A stretch of 22,511 nt of DNA from a virus. Made by a program: the position numbers and the translations under genes. Positions 1-10,400 of the stretch are shown in pieces. A model generated the notes under the pieces. The model was not told the DNA's origin and did no database searches. It was given only the letters and a program-made list of their open reading frames with translations. Each line of letters opens with the position of its first letter. Position 1 is the stretch's first letter. The stretch covers positions 1 through 22,511 of IMG/VR virus record IMGVR_UViG_3300025168_000735; one strand, 5' to 3'.

Positions 1-3000
1 TTTTCTGTTTTTTCGTTAGTTATTTGCTTAGCTTCTGCGGTATCAAGGCTTTCTATATTGTATTTATTTGGGTCAAGCCCTGCTGCTGTGTATATTTCAG
101 CTTGTCTTTGTTTAAGACGTCCTAAAAACGTGCTAACTTCTCCTGAAGACTCTTTGTATTCATTAAAAAGAGAAATAGCACCTGTTCTTTTAGTATCACT
201 TTCTTCTCTATATCTACCTGGAAAAACTAAATTAGCTAAACCAGGTGTAGCCGCATCTTTAACGGCTTGAAGTAATGCGTCGGCGTCAACCCCACTGTCT
301 TTAGTTACGTCTGGATTAAACTTTAATAAATCTAATATTAAACCAGAATTTTCATCAACTAAATTTTGGCCAGCTATAATATCTCCGTCTTTAGCTTTTT
401 GTACTAACTCCTTATTTCTAGAGGCTTGCTCCAGAGATTCTACCGCTCTTTTACTAGCTTTAGCTGAACTTTCTGAGTTTTTATTTTTAGTTTGTTTGCT
501 TAGCTCTAAATCTATATCACTAACAAGATTTTTTTCTGCTGAAATAATTAACTCAGTTCCTACTTCTAGGTCTTGACCTCCTGTCTTATTTAACTGCTTA
601 AGCTGCTTTAGCGTTATGTCTGGGAATTTTTCGGCTACATCTTCTATAGTTTCTCCTTCTTGAACTATGTAGGTATTATTGACTTCTAAATCATCATCAA
701 CAAGAGCTCCTTTAGCTCCTTCTAATCTTACTTTGTTTTCAGCTGCTGACCAGCCTTTACCAGCGTCAGTAGAATTATTGTAAGCTACTATAAAATCAAA
801 AACATCTTTCCCAGTGTTAAATCTTAAATTTAAAGGTTGTTTGTTTGTTGGGTTTTTTAAGAAGTTTGATATTTTTGTACCTATGTTTTTATACCAAACC
901 TCTTGCTTTGGGTTATATTGGATATCGCCGCTAGAAAGATATTCACTCATTAAAGGTATAACTTCAGACCAAGTATTTTCTGCTGAATAATTGTCATCGT
1001 TAACGTATGACTGGAATTTGCTTAAAAACTTAGCTCCTCCGCTTATTTCTTTGTTATTAAGAAACTCTAGCATTAAAGATTTACCAAACTTAATAGCAAG
1101 TTCTGGATTTCCTTTAAGAGCTTGTTCCCAAAAAGGATGCAATGTTTCATGCTTGCCAGTAGTATAAACGTTATCTTCTGCAGATACTTGATCGTTTATT
1201 AATATAACTTTTTTCGTTACGCCATTTTCTTCAAATTCTAAAGATTGACCATAACCCACGTCTTCAATAACCTTTCCTCCTTTAGCTATAATTTCTGCTT
1301 TTTTAGCGTCTATTTCTTCTTGACTACCAAAAGGAAGAAACTCAACATCCATATCAGCAGCTTTAGCTTTTGATCCTTTTCTAGAAATAGATTTTTCAAG
1401 CTCTGGTTTTACTATTTCGGCCAAAGCCTCTCTTTTGTTTTCTATTTTTATATCAATATTTTCATGGAAAGCTTTATCCATAGTTTTTTTCCTATTTTGA
1501 AGATCTGCAATATCTTGCAAAATCATAGAGGACTTTAAAAGAGATTCCGGGGAAACAAAATTTGGTATGTTTGGTGATTGATTAATTATAGCTCTAACTT
1601 GTGCCATAATTTCAGAAGATTGTTGCTGAGTAATTTCACCGTTTTTAACTAAATTGTCTAAAGACTTTTTAGTATCAGCAGGGTTTTGACCCATCATAAA
1701 TAAACTAGAATTTAGCTGGCTATAATTATTAGTGCTACCTGGCATTTTAATATTTGTAGCAGCACCAGAAACTGCCATAGAAATAGTTACTGTTGTGGCT
1801 AAATCACTAGTTGTAAATTCTGCATCTAAAACATCTACGCCAAGCTGTTGGTTTATGTTTTCATTTATTACTAAGCTTGTAACAGCTTCTTGCCCTGTTT
1901 CTTCAACAATTTCACCTCCTGCTGCTTTTACAGTATTAAAAGTTCCTGCTTTTGTAGGTAAGTAACTTTTAAATATTTCTCCCCAAGATTTTTTATTCCC
2001 TGGTTTAGTAAACTGCGTTACGGCGTTTTTAACTGTTTGTTTAAAATTAACTGTTTTTTGAAAAGCATTAAAATATTTTTCAGTTGGACTAAATATGCCA
2101 GCGGCTCCATATAATATACTTGTTTGAGCTGCAGCTTGATCAGATAATTCACCAGCTTCTTTTTCGCTACGACCAGCCGCTATTAGTTGTTGATAAGTAT
2201 CTAATTTACCTTGAGCATAGCCTAGTCCACTCCAATACAACATACCGTCTAACCTTGCTTGCGGTAGTTTTACTATGTTTCTAATTCCTACTTTTCTTAA
2301 AAGCCCGGTAGCTCTACCTATTCCTTTTGTTCCAAAAATATCAACAGCTAGCCCGGTTAAAGCACCGGCAGCAGTAGTTGTAGAAGCGGATCCGCTAAAA
2401 GAAGTAGTTGTTTTGTTACTTCCTTTTACAATGTCCATCACTTTATCTTCGGTTCCAGGAACTAAAATATCTTGGTCTAAAGCGGGTGTATTAGTTTCTG
2501 CTTCGTATAAAACGCCGTCTTCTAAAACATACTCTGTTCCTGCTATTGTGGATGTTTTTCCGCTTACAAAGGGTTTTTTTACCATTCCTAGTTCTTGAGC
2601 GTCACCTTCAGCTTCTTGAATCATGGAAAAACGTGTATCAAAGTTAAGAATATCTGATAAAATTAAATGACCGAATTGCTGAGCTCTAGATAATACATTA
2701 TCTTCCATGCTTATCATTGTTTCGTATAAAAATCCGTTCCAACCTCCTTTTTTTTGTACTTCTGCTATTCTTTCAGTTCTAGCAGCTTCTGTTTTATCAT
2801 TTACAGCTTTTAATTGTGGAAAAAAATTATCTAAGTAAACTCCAATTTTTTCATAATCTAATGAATCAAAGCTAGTAAACCCTTCTTCATTCCAACTTAA
2901 TTCTGAAATTAAAGATCTAGCTTTGGCTCTTTTAACAACTATGTTTGTGATTCCTTTAAATTTATCAGGGTTTAAAGAAGCGTAACCATCTAAAATCTTA

Positions 3001-4298
3001 TTATCTTCCATTTGTTTATTTTCAAGTAAAAAATTACTTAAATATGTAGATAATCTTCTTTGTCTAGCGACTTCTGCTTTTTGCAAAGTTTGAAAATTAA
3101 ATCCAGCACCACCTCCTGACAAATTATCATAAGCCTCGCTGGCTTTATCATAAATATTTTGGTGTTTGCCTAGAGCAACTCCATGAACTCCAAAGTTACC
3201 CGCTAGTACATTATTAAGAAGGTCTTTAGATAAATCGTTTTTATTTAAGTAACCAATAAACTTTTTAGTTAATTCAGGCCCTAATGCTTCAGCTAAAAAA
3301 GAATCTTTGTCTACTAATCCAAAAGAATCTTTTATGTAATACTGTTCTTGCATTACTTGATCTGATTGGTTACTTTCTTTGTCATAATTAAAATCAGAAT
3401 AATATCCTGGGGTATATTGCTCTTGCTGCATTCCCATGGAGTTTTTTTCAAGTCGTTCCTTTAAATTTTTATTTCTATTATAAAAACCACCGCTATTATC
3501 GTTTTTTAAAACCTCAAATTTACTTTTTGGATTGATATCAACATTTTTATTTTTTTCTTTCCAATAATTATCTATTTTTTCTTGAAACTCGTTGTATTCT
3601 TCACGTTGTTTGTTTAGTTCTCGTATTTTTTCATTTTGCTTTTGAATTTTATAAGCATTTTTTCCAGCTTCTTCTGACATAAAACCTAATTCAGATAAAA
3701 TACCAACCATTTGATTTTGTAATACATCACTTTTTGGTTTATTTTTTATTCTTTCAGATTGATTTATCCAATCAGTATCATTAGGACCTTTAAAGAAAAA
3801 TTCTCTTGTTTTTTCTTTTTTGTCATTTTCAACTATTTCATATTTGTATTCGTAGTTGCCTTTCCCTTTTTTAATTTCACCAGGAATAAAATCTACATCA
3901 CCATACAATTCTTTTTTACTAGCTTTAAGATCCCTTGTCATTTCATTTAAAGGTTTTACTGAAAGATCTATGTCAAGTTTTCCAATAACCCCGGGTTCTT
4001 TAGGTGGGCTTATTATATCTTTTTGCCAACCAAAAAGAATGCTATTATCAGGTTTGTTTAATGATATATTCAATGCTAAATCCCCAGAACTTAAACTTTC
4101 GGACACGCCATCTGTTGTCCCTGTTGCAGGTGCATCCGTCTCCACAGCAGGGTTTATCTTTACTTCTTCCTCAACTACTGCTTGTTGAACAGTTTCTTGA
4201 GCAGGCTCATTTTTTTTCTTCCAAGATTTAGTTAGAGCAATTTTTTCAGCTACAGATATATCTGAGCTTAAAGTTTGTACGTATTCTAATAATGTCAT
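1..4298 (-). CDS. Giant virion protein with HExxH metallopeptidase motif and LysM domain (C-terminus beyond window)
   Basis: An open frame runs from an ATG at 4298 to the left edge (1432 codons) with no stop seen, so the C-terminus is missing. Residues 1-80 are acidic and probably disordered; about 190-270 are charged and helical. Around 640-740 are Gly/Ala-rich stretches (such as AAGALTGLAVDIFG) that could touch membranes. HETLH at 1050-1054 (nt 1137-1151) matches the HExxH zinc-peptidase signature, and SEVIPLMSEYL further on could supply a third acidic ligand. Residues 1210-1253 (nt 540-671), beginning YIVQEGETIEDVAEKFPDI, form a recognisable LysM peptidoglycan-binding domain. Residues from 1297 (ELVQKAKDGD...) are helical and faintly resemble sigma-70 region 2. 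Position after the ejection-protein-like gene and the great length suggest an internal protein injected with the DNA. The peptidase role is inferred from the motif. The start lies 5 bases after the previous stop. Confidence 0.88.
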   Translation of the reverse strand, partial: MTLLEYVQTLSSDISVAEKIALTKSWKKKNEPAQETVQQAVVEEEVKINPAVETDAPATGTTDGVSESLSSGDLALNISLNKPDNSILFGWQKDIISPPKEPGVIGKLDIDLSVKPLNEMTRDLKASKKELYGDVDFIPGEIKKGKGNYEYKYEIVENDKKEKTREFFFKGPNDTDWINQSERIKNKPKSDVLQNQMVGILSELGFMSEEAGKNAYKIQKQNEKIRELNKQREEYNEFQEKIDNYWKEKNKNVDINPKSKFEVLKNDNSGGFYNRNKNLKERLEKNSMGMQQEQYTPGYYSDFNYDKESNQSDQVMQEQYYIKDSFGLVDKDSFLAEALGPELTKKFIGYLNKNDLSKDLLNNVLAGNFGVHGVALGKHQNIYDKASEAYDNLSGGGAGFNFQTLQKAEVARQRRLSTYLSNFLLENKQMEDNKILDGYASLNPDKFKGITNIVVKRAKARSLISELSWNEEGFTSFDSLDYEKIGVYLDNFFPQLKAVNDKTEAARTERIAEVQKKGGWNGFLYETMISMEDNVLSRAQQFGHLILSDILNFDTRFSMIQEAEGDAQELGMVKKPFVSGKTSTIAGTEYVLEDGVLYEAETNTPALDQDILVPGTEDKVMDIVKGSNKTTTSFSGSASTTTAAGALTGLAVDIFGTKGIGRATGLLRKVGIRNIVKLPQARLDGMLYWSGLGYAQGKLDTYQQLIAAGRSEKEAGELSDQAAAQTSILYGAAGIFSPTEKYFNAFQKTVNFKQTVKNAVTQFTKPGNKKSWGEIFKSYLPTKAGTFNTVKAAGGEIVEETGQEAVTSLVINENINQQLGVDVLDAEFTTSDLATTVTISMAVSGAATNIKMPGSTNNYSQLNSSLFMMGQNPADTKKSLDNLVKNGEITQQQSSEIMAQVRAIINQSPNIPNFVSPESLLKSSMILQDIADLQNRKKTMDKAFHENIDIKIENKREALAEIVKPELEKSISRKGSKAKAADMDVEFLPFGSQEEIDAKKAEIIAKGGKVIEDVGYGQSLEFEENGVTKKVILINDQVSAEDNVYTTGKHETLHPFWEQALKGNPELAIKFGKSLMLEFLNNKEISGGAKFLSKFQSYVNDDNYSAENTWSEVIPLMSEYLSSGDIQYNPKQEVWYKNIGTKISNFLKNPTNKQPLNLRFNTGKDVFDFIVAYNNSTDAGKGWSAAENKVRLEGAKGALVDDDLEVNNTYIVQEGETIEDVAEKFPDITLKQLKQLNKTGGQDLEVGTELIISAEKNLVSDIDLELSKQTKNKNSESSAKASKRAVESLEQASRNKELVQKAKDGDIIAGQNLVDENSGLILDLLKFNPDVTKDSGVDADALLQAVKDAATPGLANLVFPGRYREESDTKRTGAISLFNEYKESSGEVSTFLGRLKQRQAEIYTAAGLDPNKYNIESLDTAEAKQITNEKTE

Positions 4299-4303
4299 TT
4301 AAT

Positions 4304-5410
4304 TTAATTTAAGTTGTTATCATCTAAAAACTTTTGAGCATCTGCTTGTTTAGCTTGAGCTAAATCAAATACAGCTATATCTTCTTCTACTATAGGCGCT
4401 TGATTTGTTATAAATTGTTTTAAATAATTTTCCATAAAATACTCTTTATATTTTGTTTGAAATAAAACTTTTTTATCTTGCTGCAAAGGCAAATCAAATT
4501 CATAGCTCCAGCTATCGTCATTTGTTAATTTAGATATATATACATTCCATGCTGCAACCGCCATTTGTTCTGAAGACATTAACCCTTCAACTTCTGCGTT
4601 TACAAAAGGATTTATTTTCTGGCTTATTTTTTCCATGTTAAACTTAAGAATGTTTTTACCTTTGCCATCTCCTAAATCTATAATTTCATAATCAAAAGAA
4701 CCGTCAGAATTTTTTAATATAAACTCTTCGCTAATTTTAGCTTGGGAGTTTAGTTTGCCGTCTTCGCTAATCATTTCTTGAGCAAATAAGCCAATTTCTG
4801 TAAGAAGTATATCCATTTCTTTATCTATAGCCGGTGTAGAAGCAATAAGCATAGTTTCTGAATCAATCAATGCTTGCAAAGATACACTGTTAATAATCAA
4901 TGGATTTTCTAATTGAATACTAAAACGAGAATCATAAGGATCTGGAACAGATTCCATAAAAGCTGGTCCTGTAAAATAAATTTCTTGGGATCCATTTTCA
5001 AGTAAAGTTAAAGAAACATTATATCCGTCGGTTTTAGAAAAACCTGGTCTTCCGTTCATTAAGCTATTAGCAACTTTATATCTAAAGTCATTATTTAAAT
5101 CAAAATTATCTTCTTCTGTTATCATTAATTGAGACATAAGCAAGCTTAAAAAATCTAAAGATGACTGAGGCGCTTCTTCTAAACGTTTTAATTGAGCTAA
5201 TTCAATTGAACAATACTCTGATTGACACTTGTTTGTTTCAATTGCAATTTTTATTTTAGCATACACTTTACCCATGTTTCTATAAGCATTGTCTAATAGC
5301 TGAAAATTAAAATCTCGTGGTGATGAAATATACTTTTGGTCATAAGCAATAGAATCACTTTGATTGAATTGTTTTAAAAAAGTATTTTGAAGTAAATTAT
5401 TGTTTTCCAT
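4304..5410 (-). CDS. Conserved phage structural protein of unknown function (368 aa)
   Basis: I chose the ATG at 5410 (MENNNLLQNTFLKQF...), 13 bases after the stop of the upstream gene. The frame stays open to an ATG at 5452, but that start would overlap the upstream gene by 29 bases and add a poorly phage-like MVLPAVYFLKLKTK. The protein is soluble, acidic and mixed alpha/beta, with no signal peptide or membrane segment. Visible landmarks are two nearby cysteines (NKCQSEYCS), a likely conserved block NSLMNGRPGFSKTDGYNVSLTLLENGSQ (split here as NSLMNGRPGF and GYNVSLTLLENGSQEIYF), and TGPAFMESVPDP. From memory, similar proteins follow the ejection-type gene in marine phage contigs, but I cannot name the family. 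Its place between two putative internal proteins suggests a virion or tail-internal role. Confidence 0.82.
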   Translation of the reverse strand: MENNNLLQNTFLKQFNQSDSIAYDQKYISSPRDFNFQLLDNAYRNMGKVYAKIKIAIETNKCQSEYCSIELAQLKRLEEAPQSSLDFLSLLMSQLMITEEDNFDLNNDFRYKVANSLMNGRPGFSKTDGYNVSLTLLENGSQEIYFTGPAFMESVPDPYDSRFSIQLENPLIINSVSLQALIDSETMLIASTPAIDKEMDILLTEIGLFAQEMISEDGKLNSQAKISEEFILKNSDGSFDYEIIDLGDGKGKNILKFNMEKISQKINPFVNAEVEGLMSSEQMAVAAWNVYISKLTNDDSWSYEFDLPLQQDKKVLFQTKYKEYFMENYLKQFITNQAPIVEEDIAVFDLAQAKQADAQKFLDDNNLN

Positions 5411-5423
5411 TTTTGTTTTAAGT

Positions 5424-6140
5424 TTAAGAAAATAAACCGCCGGCAATACCACCTAAGCTGCTAATTGTACCGGTTAATGCGCTTGTTTGATCCGCTGAAG
5501 CTTGAGCTGCAGCCGCCTTAGAGGCTCCTAGCAAACTAGCTGTTCTATCCAGTTCTTGCATTTCTCTGTTTTCTCTTTGACCAAATACAAATTGTTTTCC
5601 TGCAGCATCTAGTCCTTGCATTCTTTGACCTTCTGATATTTGAATACCTTGTTGGCGTTTAGCTTCTGCTAATTTAGCTTGCTCCATCTGAGCTTCTCCG
5701 GCTGCTCTTTTGTCTTCATTAGATTTTTCTTGTTGCTCTATGCTAGCACTAACTCCTTGCTTAGCCTGTAATGCAGCTTGAGCCAATGCTGTAGCTCCTC
5801 CAGCTCCACCGCCTGTTGCTCTTATTGTATCTAATGTATTTGCTAAAGCAATGTCTGATTGCTCTACTTTCATTTCGGCTGCTTTTGTAGCCACTGATAA
5901 GTTTGCCATAGGGTTACTAATTCTGCTAGACAAATCTGTAGCTAAATCAGCTAAATTGCTTGCTCCAGCATAGGGATTTATAATTGCCTGTCTGCTATTT
6001 TCAAGCGAACTTAATTTTCTTTTAAGTCTACGTGTTTCTTTAGCTGCATCCTCAGCTCGTTTTCTTGCTGCGCTTCCTCCGATAAGGCCGCCTATTATTG
6101 AAGCACCTCCTCCAATAATTGCTGATGTTAATCCTACCAT
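5424..6140 (-). CDS. Small Gly/Ala-rich internal virion (ejection-like) protein
   Basis: 238 residues. The N-terminus (SAIIGGGASIIGGLIGG, about 5-22) is a glycine-zipper-like hydrophobic segment that could insert in a membrane. It is followed by a basic, helical stretch (ARKRAEDAAKETRRLKRKL) and a long Ala/Gln/Glu-rich helical region (about 85-215), then a second Gly-rich end (GTISSLGGIAGGLFS). This layout, size and position after the tail nozzle genes resemble the small internal core or ejection proteins of podoviruses (T7 gp14 type), which form part of the trans-envelope DNA channel. NLADLATDL and the block ANTLDTIRATGGGAGGATAL look like family-conserved motifs, from memory. Sequence similarity to T7 gp14 itself is not visible, so the role is by analogy. 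Confidence 0.8.
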   Translation of the reverse strand: MVGLTSAIIGGGASIIGGLIGGSAARKRAEDAAKETRRLKRKLSSLENSRQAIINPYAGASNLADLATDLSSRISNPMANLSVATKAAEMKVEQSDIALANTLDTIRATGGGAGGATALAQAALQAKQGVSASIEQQEKSNEDKRAAGEAQMEQAKLAEAKRQQGIQISEGQRMQGLDAAGKQFVFGQRENREMQELDRTASLLGASKAAAAQASADQTSALTGTISSLGGIAGGLFS

Positions 6141-6164
6141 TTTCTTATATTTTTATTTTTCATA

Positions 6165-7454
6165 TTAATATGAAGATTCTTTGTAATTAGTTGAAATAGC
6201 AAATAACTCGTTGCTATCTGATGTGGAAGTATTAGCTGCTTGCATAGTAACAGTTGCAAAAAACCCTTTAACACCTGATACAGAACTTCCAAAAATAACC
6301 TCACCTTGAGCAGAAGGTTCGATGTTTATTAAATCTGCAAAATATTTATCTTCTTTTTGTTTAAATTCATTTTTAAGCAAGCTAGCTTCCATGTCTGCTA
6401 ACGTAAGAGGCATACTAAATGGAGCAATAGCTCTTGCTGATGTTGTAGCAACCCCTCTAACAGTAGAGGTCTTAAATTGTGTTACAGACCAATTTGGCGC
6501 TCCCTCGTAATTTATAGTTTGAAAGTTTTTAATTACTGAAGGATTTGAATTAAATATACTTGTAACCGTACTAACGTATTGAGTATTATAAAAGTTAGCT
6601 CTGTTTACATTATTACTATAATGCTGATATAGATTACCTGTTTTACTTTCAATTGAAAAGAAATTGTTTTGAATACTAAACATATTGCTAGGGATATAAC
6701 TATATCTACTAGTCCATCCATTAATACTTTCATCAAAGCTAAGAGTGCTTGATACTCCTGCTTGTGGCTGTAAAGAAAGTGTGTAGCACTTGTTGTGAAT
6801 ATCATAGCCGCCTAAAGCTTCTCCTCCGCCTAAAGCTCCTAGTTGATCTCTAAAATAATCAACCATTCCATAGTTAGATATTTCTGTTATTCCGTCTTTA
6901 GATAATCTTAATACAGATCCTTGTCTAACATCTGTAAAATATTTTTGATAACCATATACCGCAAAGCTTTCAGGATTAGTTGAAATACCGAATTCCCCAG
7001 CATATGGAGTTATTGCACCAATTACAACATTTGAAGTTGTTTGCATTGATTGCCCTTCCTGTGTGTATATAGCATCTTTATCTATTAAAGCTCTATTTAC
7101 TTTTCGCTCTTGAAATATAGTAAGGTTTGTATTTTCAGCATATAATTTTTGTATACTGCCTTTAGCAGGATCCACAGTCCTAGTTATATTTGAGCCAGAA
7201 GGAAACTGATTGGATTGATTAATACCAGTCCTAGAGTTAAATATTCCAGAGTATATAATAGAATTGCTTAAGGTTTGCTGAGAATTTTCATCAGAAACCA
7301 AAAACGCTCGAGGAGACAAGCCTGTTTGAGAATTATTATAACCCCCTCTTATTCTAGACTCTTCAACATACCAATTTCTAGTAGGAGCATTGCTTGCTGC
7401 TAATTTTTTTAATATGTAAGTATTGTAATATTTAACTTCTATTCTACCTGCCAT
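6165..7454 (-). CDS. Tail protein, possibly second beta-propeller subunit of the nozzle
   Basis: 429 residues, beta-rich, no signal peptide or transmembrane segment. Repeating short strands alternate with turns: LYAENTNLTIFQERKVNRAL (about 104-123), then FAVYGYQKYFTDVRQGSVLRL, GGYDIHNKCYTLSL, FDESINGWTSRYSY and FSIESKTGNLYQHY. Strings of 'measured value then object' strands like these are typical of the propeller-like nozzle/stabilization proteins of short-tailed phages (P22 gp10, crAss muzzle). It lies 41 bases downstream of the 1691-aa nozzle protein, so the two may build one structure that is a single longer chain in relatives. The N-terminus (MAGRIEVKYYNTYILKKL) is basic. Tail-fibre or receptor-binding roles remain possible; the propeller assignment is an inference. 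Confidence 0.7.
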   Translation of the reverse strand: MAGRIEVKYYNTYILKKLAASNAPTRNWYVEESRIRGGYNNSQTGLSPRAFLVSDENSQQTLSNSIIYSGIFNSRTGINQSNQFPSGSNITRTVDPAKGSIQKLYAENTNLTIFQERKVNRALIDKDAIYTQEGQSMQTTSNVVIGAITPYAGEFGISTNPESFAVYGYQKYFTDVRQGSVLRLSKDGITEISNYGMVDYFRDQLGALGGGEALGGYDIHNKCYTLSLQPQAGVSSTLSFDESINGWTSRYSYIPSNMFSIQNNFFSIESKTGNLYQHYSNNVNRANFYNTQYVSTVTSIFNSNPSVIKNFQTINYEGAPNWSVTQFKTSTVRGVATTSARAIAPFSMPLTLADMEASLLKNEFKQKEDKYFADLINIEPSAQGEVIFGSSVSGVKGFFATVTMQAANTSTSDSNELFAISTNYKESSY

Positions 7455-7495
7455 GTTATATTATTACTTGTTTTATTCTGTTTTTAAGGTTATTA

Positions 7496-10400
7496 TTAAA
7501 CGCAAGGCCCTACGTTTGGATTAGGGTTTTGTTGGTCTAAAGTCGTTAAACTTGGTGATTCTGGAATATTTGTAGGTGTAGCATCTGGAAGGGTGTGAGA
7601 ATAAAAAGGAAGTTTTGGGGTTGAGGCTGAACCAAATTGAAAACAATTATTGTTTGCTGGAATTCCGTCCCAGCCTGGTAAATCAGGAGAGTTTGCTCCT
7701 GCTGGTACACCGGCCGTGCCAAAAGTAGCGCCTCCGGTTATTGTGTGAGACCAAAACAATTGCACTTCAGCTCCAAAAACAGGAGCGAATCCTGGGGGAG
7801 AAGATGATGCTCCATTAGTAAGACTTCTAGCCCCTATGGCTGCGTTTGAGTTTTCATTACCAAGAATTTGCACAGCAAAATTAACAACCGCGCATTTTGT
7901 AAAATCATATACTTGAGCACCCGCGGAACATGCAGTTCCATCGTTTTTTTGGCCTGGTCTAACACCGGAATTAATAAGAGTATTATCAGTTGTAAAAGGA
8001 TCAAGGATAAATAAACTTCTTGTATGGGAGTCTCTATTTGGGTTAATGGTTGGCCCTTGATTTAAAGAACTAGTTTGAATAAAAGACTGATTAGTAATTG
8101 ACCCTTGATTTGTTAATTTTGATCCGTCAACAAATCGTCCTACACTATAATCTGTTCCAGCGGATTGCTGGGGACCGTTTACATTGTCAATTTCACCAAA
8201 CAAAACCTTCACGGAAGTTTGCGGGTTACCCCTATACTGTATTGGAATAGACAAATAAGCCCATATATAAACAATATTAGGTGTCCAATTTTGAATTTGT
8301 CCTATAAATCTAGGATAAGGAAAAGTCCCGGGAGTTGCGAAAAAGCTTCCCATTGCATTTGTCATAGATGTGTTTGATGGGCCACTTACAGGTAATGCTA
8401 CAAAACCTGTGCCTGTAGTATACGGGGCAAATACAACTTGTGTAGAAAGAAAAATATCTGCATCAACACCGTAATCAAACACAAGAGGAGTGCTCAAGCT
8501 TGCACCTAAATTATCTGTTAACTGCATAGTTACTTGATAAAAGTAACCTGTAGTATTCCCGTTATTATTTACTGATTTTAATTCAAATCCTAAAGAATTA
8601 CCTTGAAGCCCTTGGCTAGTCAGATCTAAAATAGTGTTTGTAGCTGCGTTTCCACTGCCTGGTGTGTTATCATATTGAATTATAGCTCCAGTATTTGTCG
8701 TAACTCTAATCGATACTACAGACCATCCAAATCCACCGCCAGTGTTAAAATTTCGTTGAAGAACACCGTTATCAATTGCGCCATTAAACCCACTAGGAGA
8801 AGTGGCGATTGTATAAATACTTGCATTAGTAGGAGTGGCTTGAACATTTAATGTGGTGGTAGAAGCAACAAAATAAGGATCTGAATTTGTTAACTGTAAT
8901 TCTATAGTTTGATCTGTTTGAGTTCCATCAGCTTGCGTAAATCTTACCGTTGCTATATATTTGCCGGCATAAGAAACTGAAAATGATTCTTCAACACCTG
9001 GCGCATCAGATCCCGCATAAAAGAATCCTAGTGTTTTTATAAAAAAGCTACCTGTTTGAGTTCCAGCTTCTAATTCAAATTGCGTGGTAGAACCAGTAGC
9101 GTAATTAATAGAATTTAAGTTTGTTGATTGAAAAGCAAAATTGAATACTGATACTAATGTAGCAGTAGTTGTGTTGTCAATTTGACCTTCTATTAACGGA
9201 AAGAAGTCAGGAGTAATTGTTGACCCGCTAGGAGTGTTTTCAGGAAAACTTGCTTGTGTAACTGATATTCCGCTTATACCAGTTCCTGTATTTAATATAT
9301 CGTAATTTAAATCAGATATTAAACCGGTTGTGGTTGCCTCGTAAAACAGCTCTAATTGAGAAATAAAAGGTGAGGTTTCATACACAGCTAGCCCCATGTT
9401 ATCCGCGTATGGATAATCGGCGGGAGGAAATAAATACAAACTTTCTGCAATACCTATCGATTTTTGTGTAGATATTTTAGCTACAAATGGTTTTGTATCA
9501 AAATCATAAATAGCATTTCTGTTTATGTTTACAGGTACAAGTTCATAATCTGCAGCTGACCCAGCCGCTGATGTATCTGTTAACACTGGAGGAAAAACAT
9601 CTTCAATAGTTCCAACTAAGTCAACGCTATCTGCAGATGATAAAGGATCAAATTGAGTTGTACGATATGAATTTGTTCCAATGGTCGCTTTAGTTGTATT
9701 AGTTACTCGTCCAAATAGTCTTATACTACTAGTAAATTGGTTTTGCAGCGGGCCTACTTCTGTCAAATTTCTAGGTATTTTATTTATGTTATCAGCAACA
9801 AGTGTTGTAAAAGCTGTCTCGCCTTGTTCTAAAGTAGAAGAAAGTATAGGATATCCATTTACAATGCCTGGAAGGTATACGTTATAATAATCTTGTTGCT
9901 GTTGTTTAACACCTACTTTGTAGCTATAAAACCCATCTACGTTTATAGTGTAAGTTGCGTATGTTCTAGGAAGCTCGTTTTGAGTTAAAGGGGTTTCTGG
10001 CCTACCTGTAGCAGTATTGTCAAATAAATATTTAGAAGCAACCTCTCCGTCTGTAAGTAATACAACAGACGTAACAGGAGATCCTACACTTGTAACAGAC
10101 TCTATTTCTACATAGTCCGTAAAAAGCCCAGCAAATGTTTTACCTAATTGAAAAAAGTTTTGATATGTAGTTGCAAAATTTGGAAACAAAGGATCTGCTG
10201 AAGTTGTAGAGCCTGTTTGATATTTATAATAATTTTGTGATGTAAAAAGTATTTGAAATTTAATAACAGTTCCTAAATCTGCACCGCCAGCAACCAACTT
10301 AACTTCAGGAGAACCTGCATTGTCAAGCAAAGTGTAATCCGTAGTTTCAGCTAATCTAATAAATCCATTGCCTGTATTTTTATACACAGTATAAGTATTG

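Noticed and set aside
100-410. Sigma-factor domain at the C-terminal part of the giant protein
   Set aside because: ELVQKAKDGD... followed by LVDENSGLILDLL recalls sigma-70 region 2, but there is no DNA-binding region 4 in view and the match is faint, so I do not annotate it.
2275-4231. + strand open frames of 63-110 aa (2275-2598, 3759-3950, 3856-4188, 4004-4231)
   Set aside because: They are antisense to the continuous minus-strand giant gene, have no recognisable domain, and contain low-complexity hydrophobic runs that are complements of its codons.
5411-5452. Upstream start at 5452 for the 368-aa gene
   Set aside because: It would overlap the upstream gene by 29 bases and add 14 residues of odd composition; the ATG at 5410 has a clean spacing.
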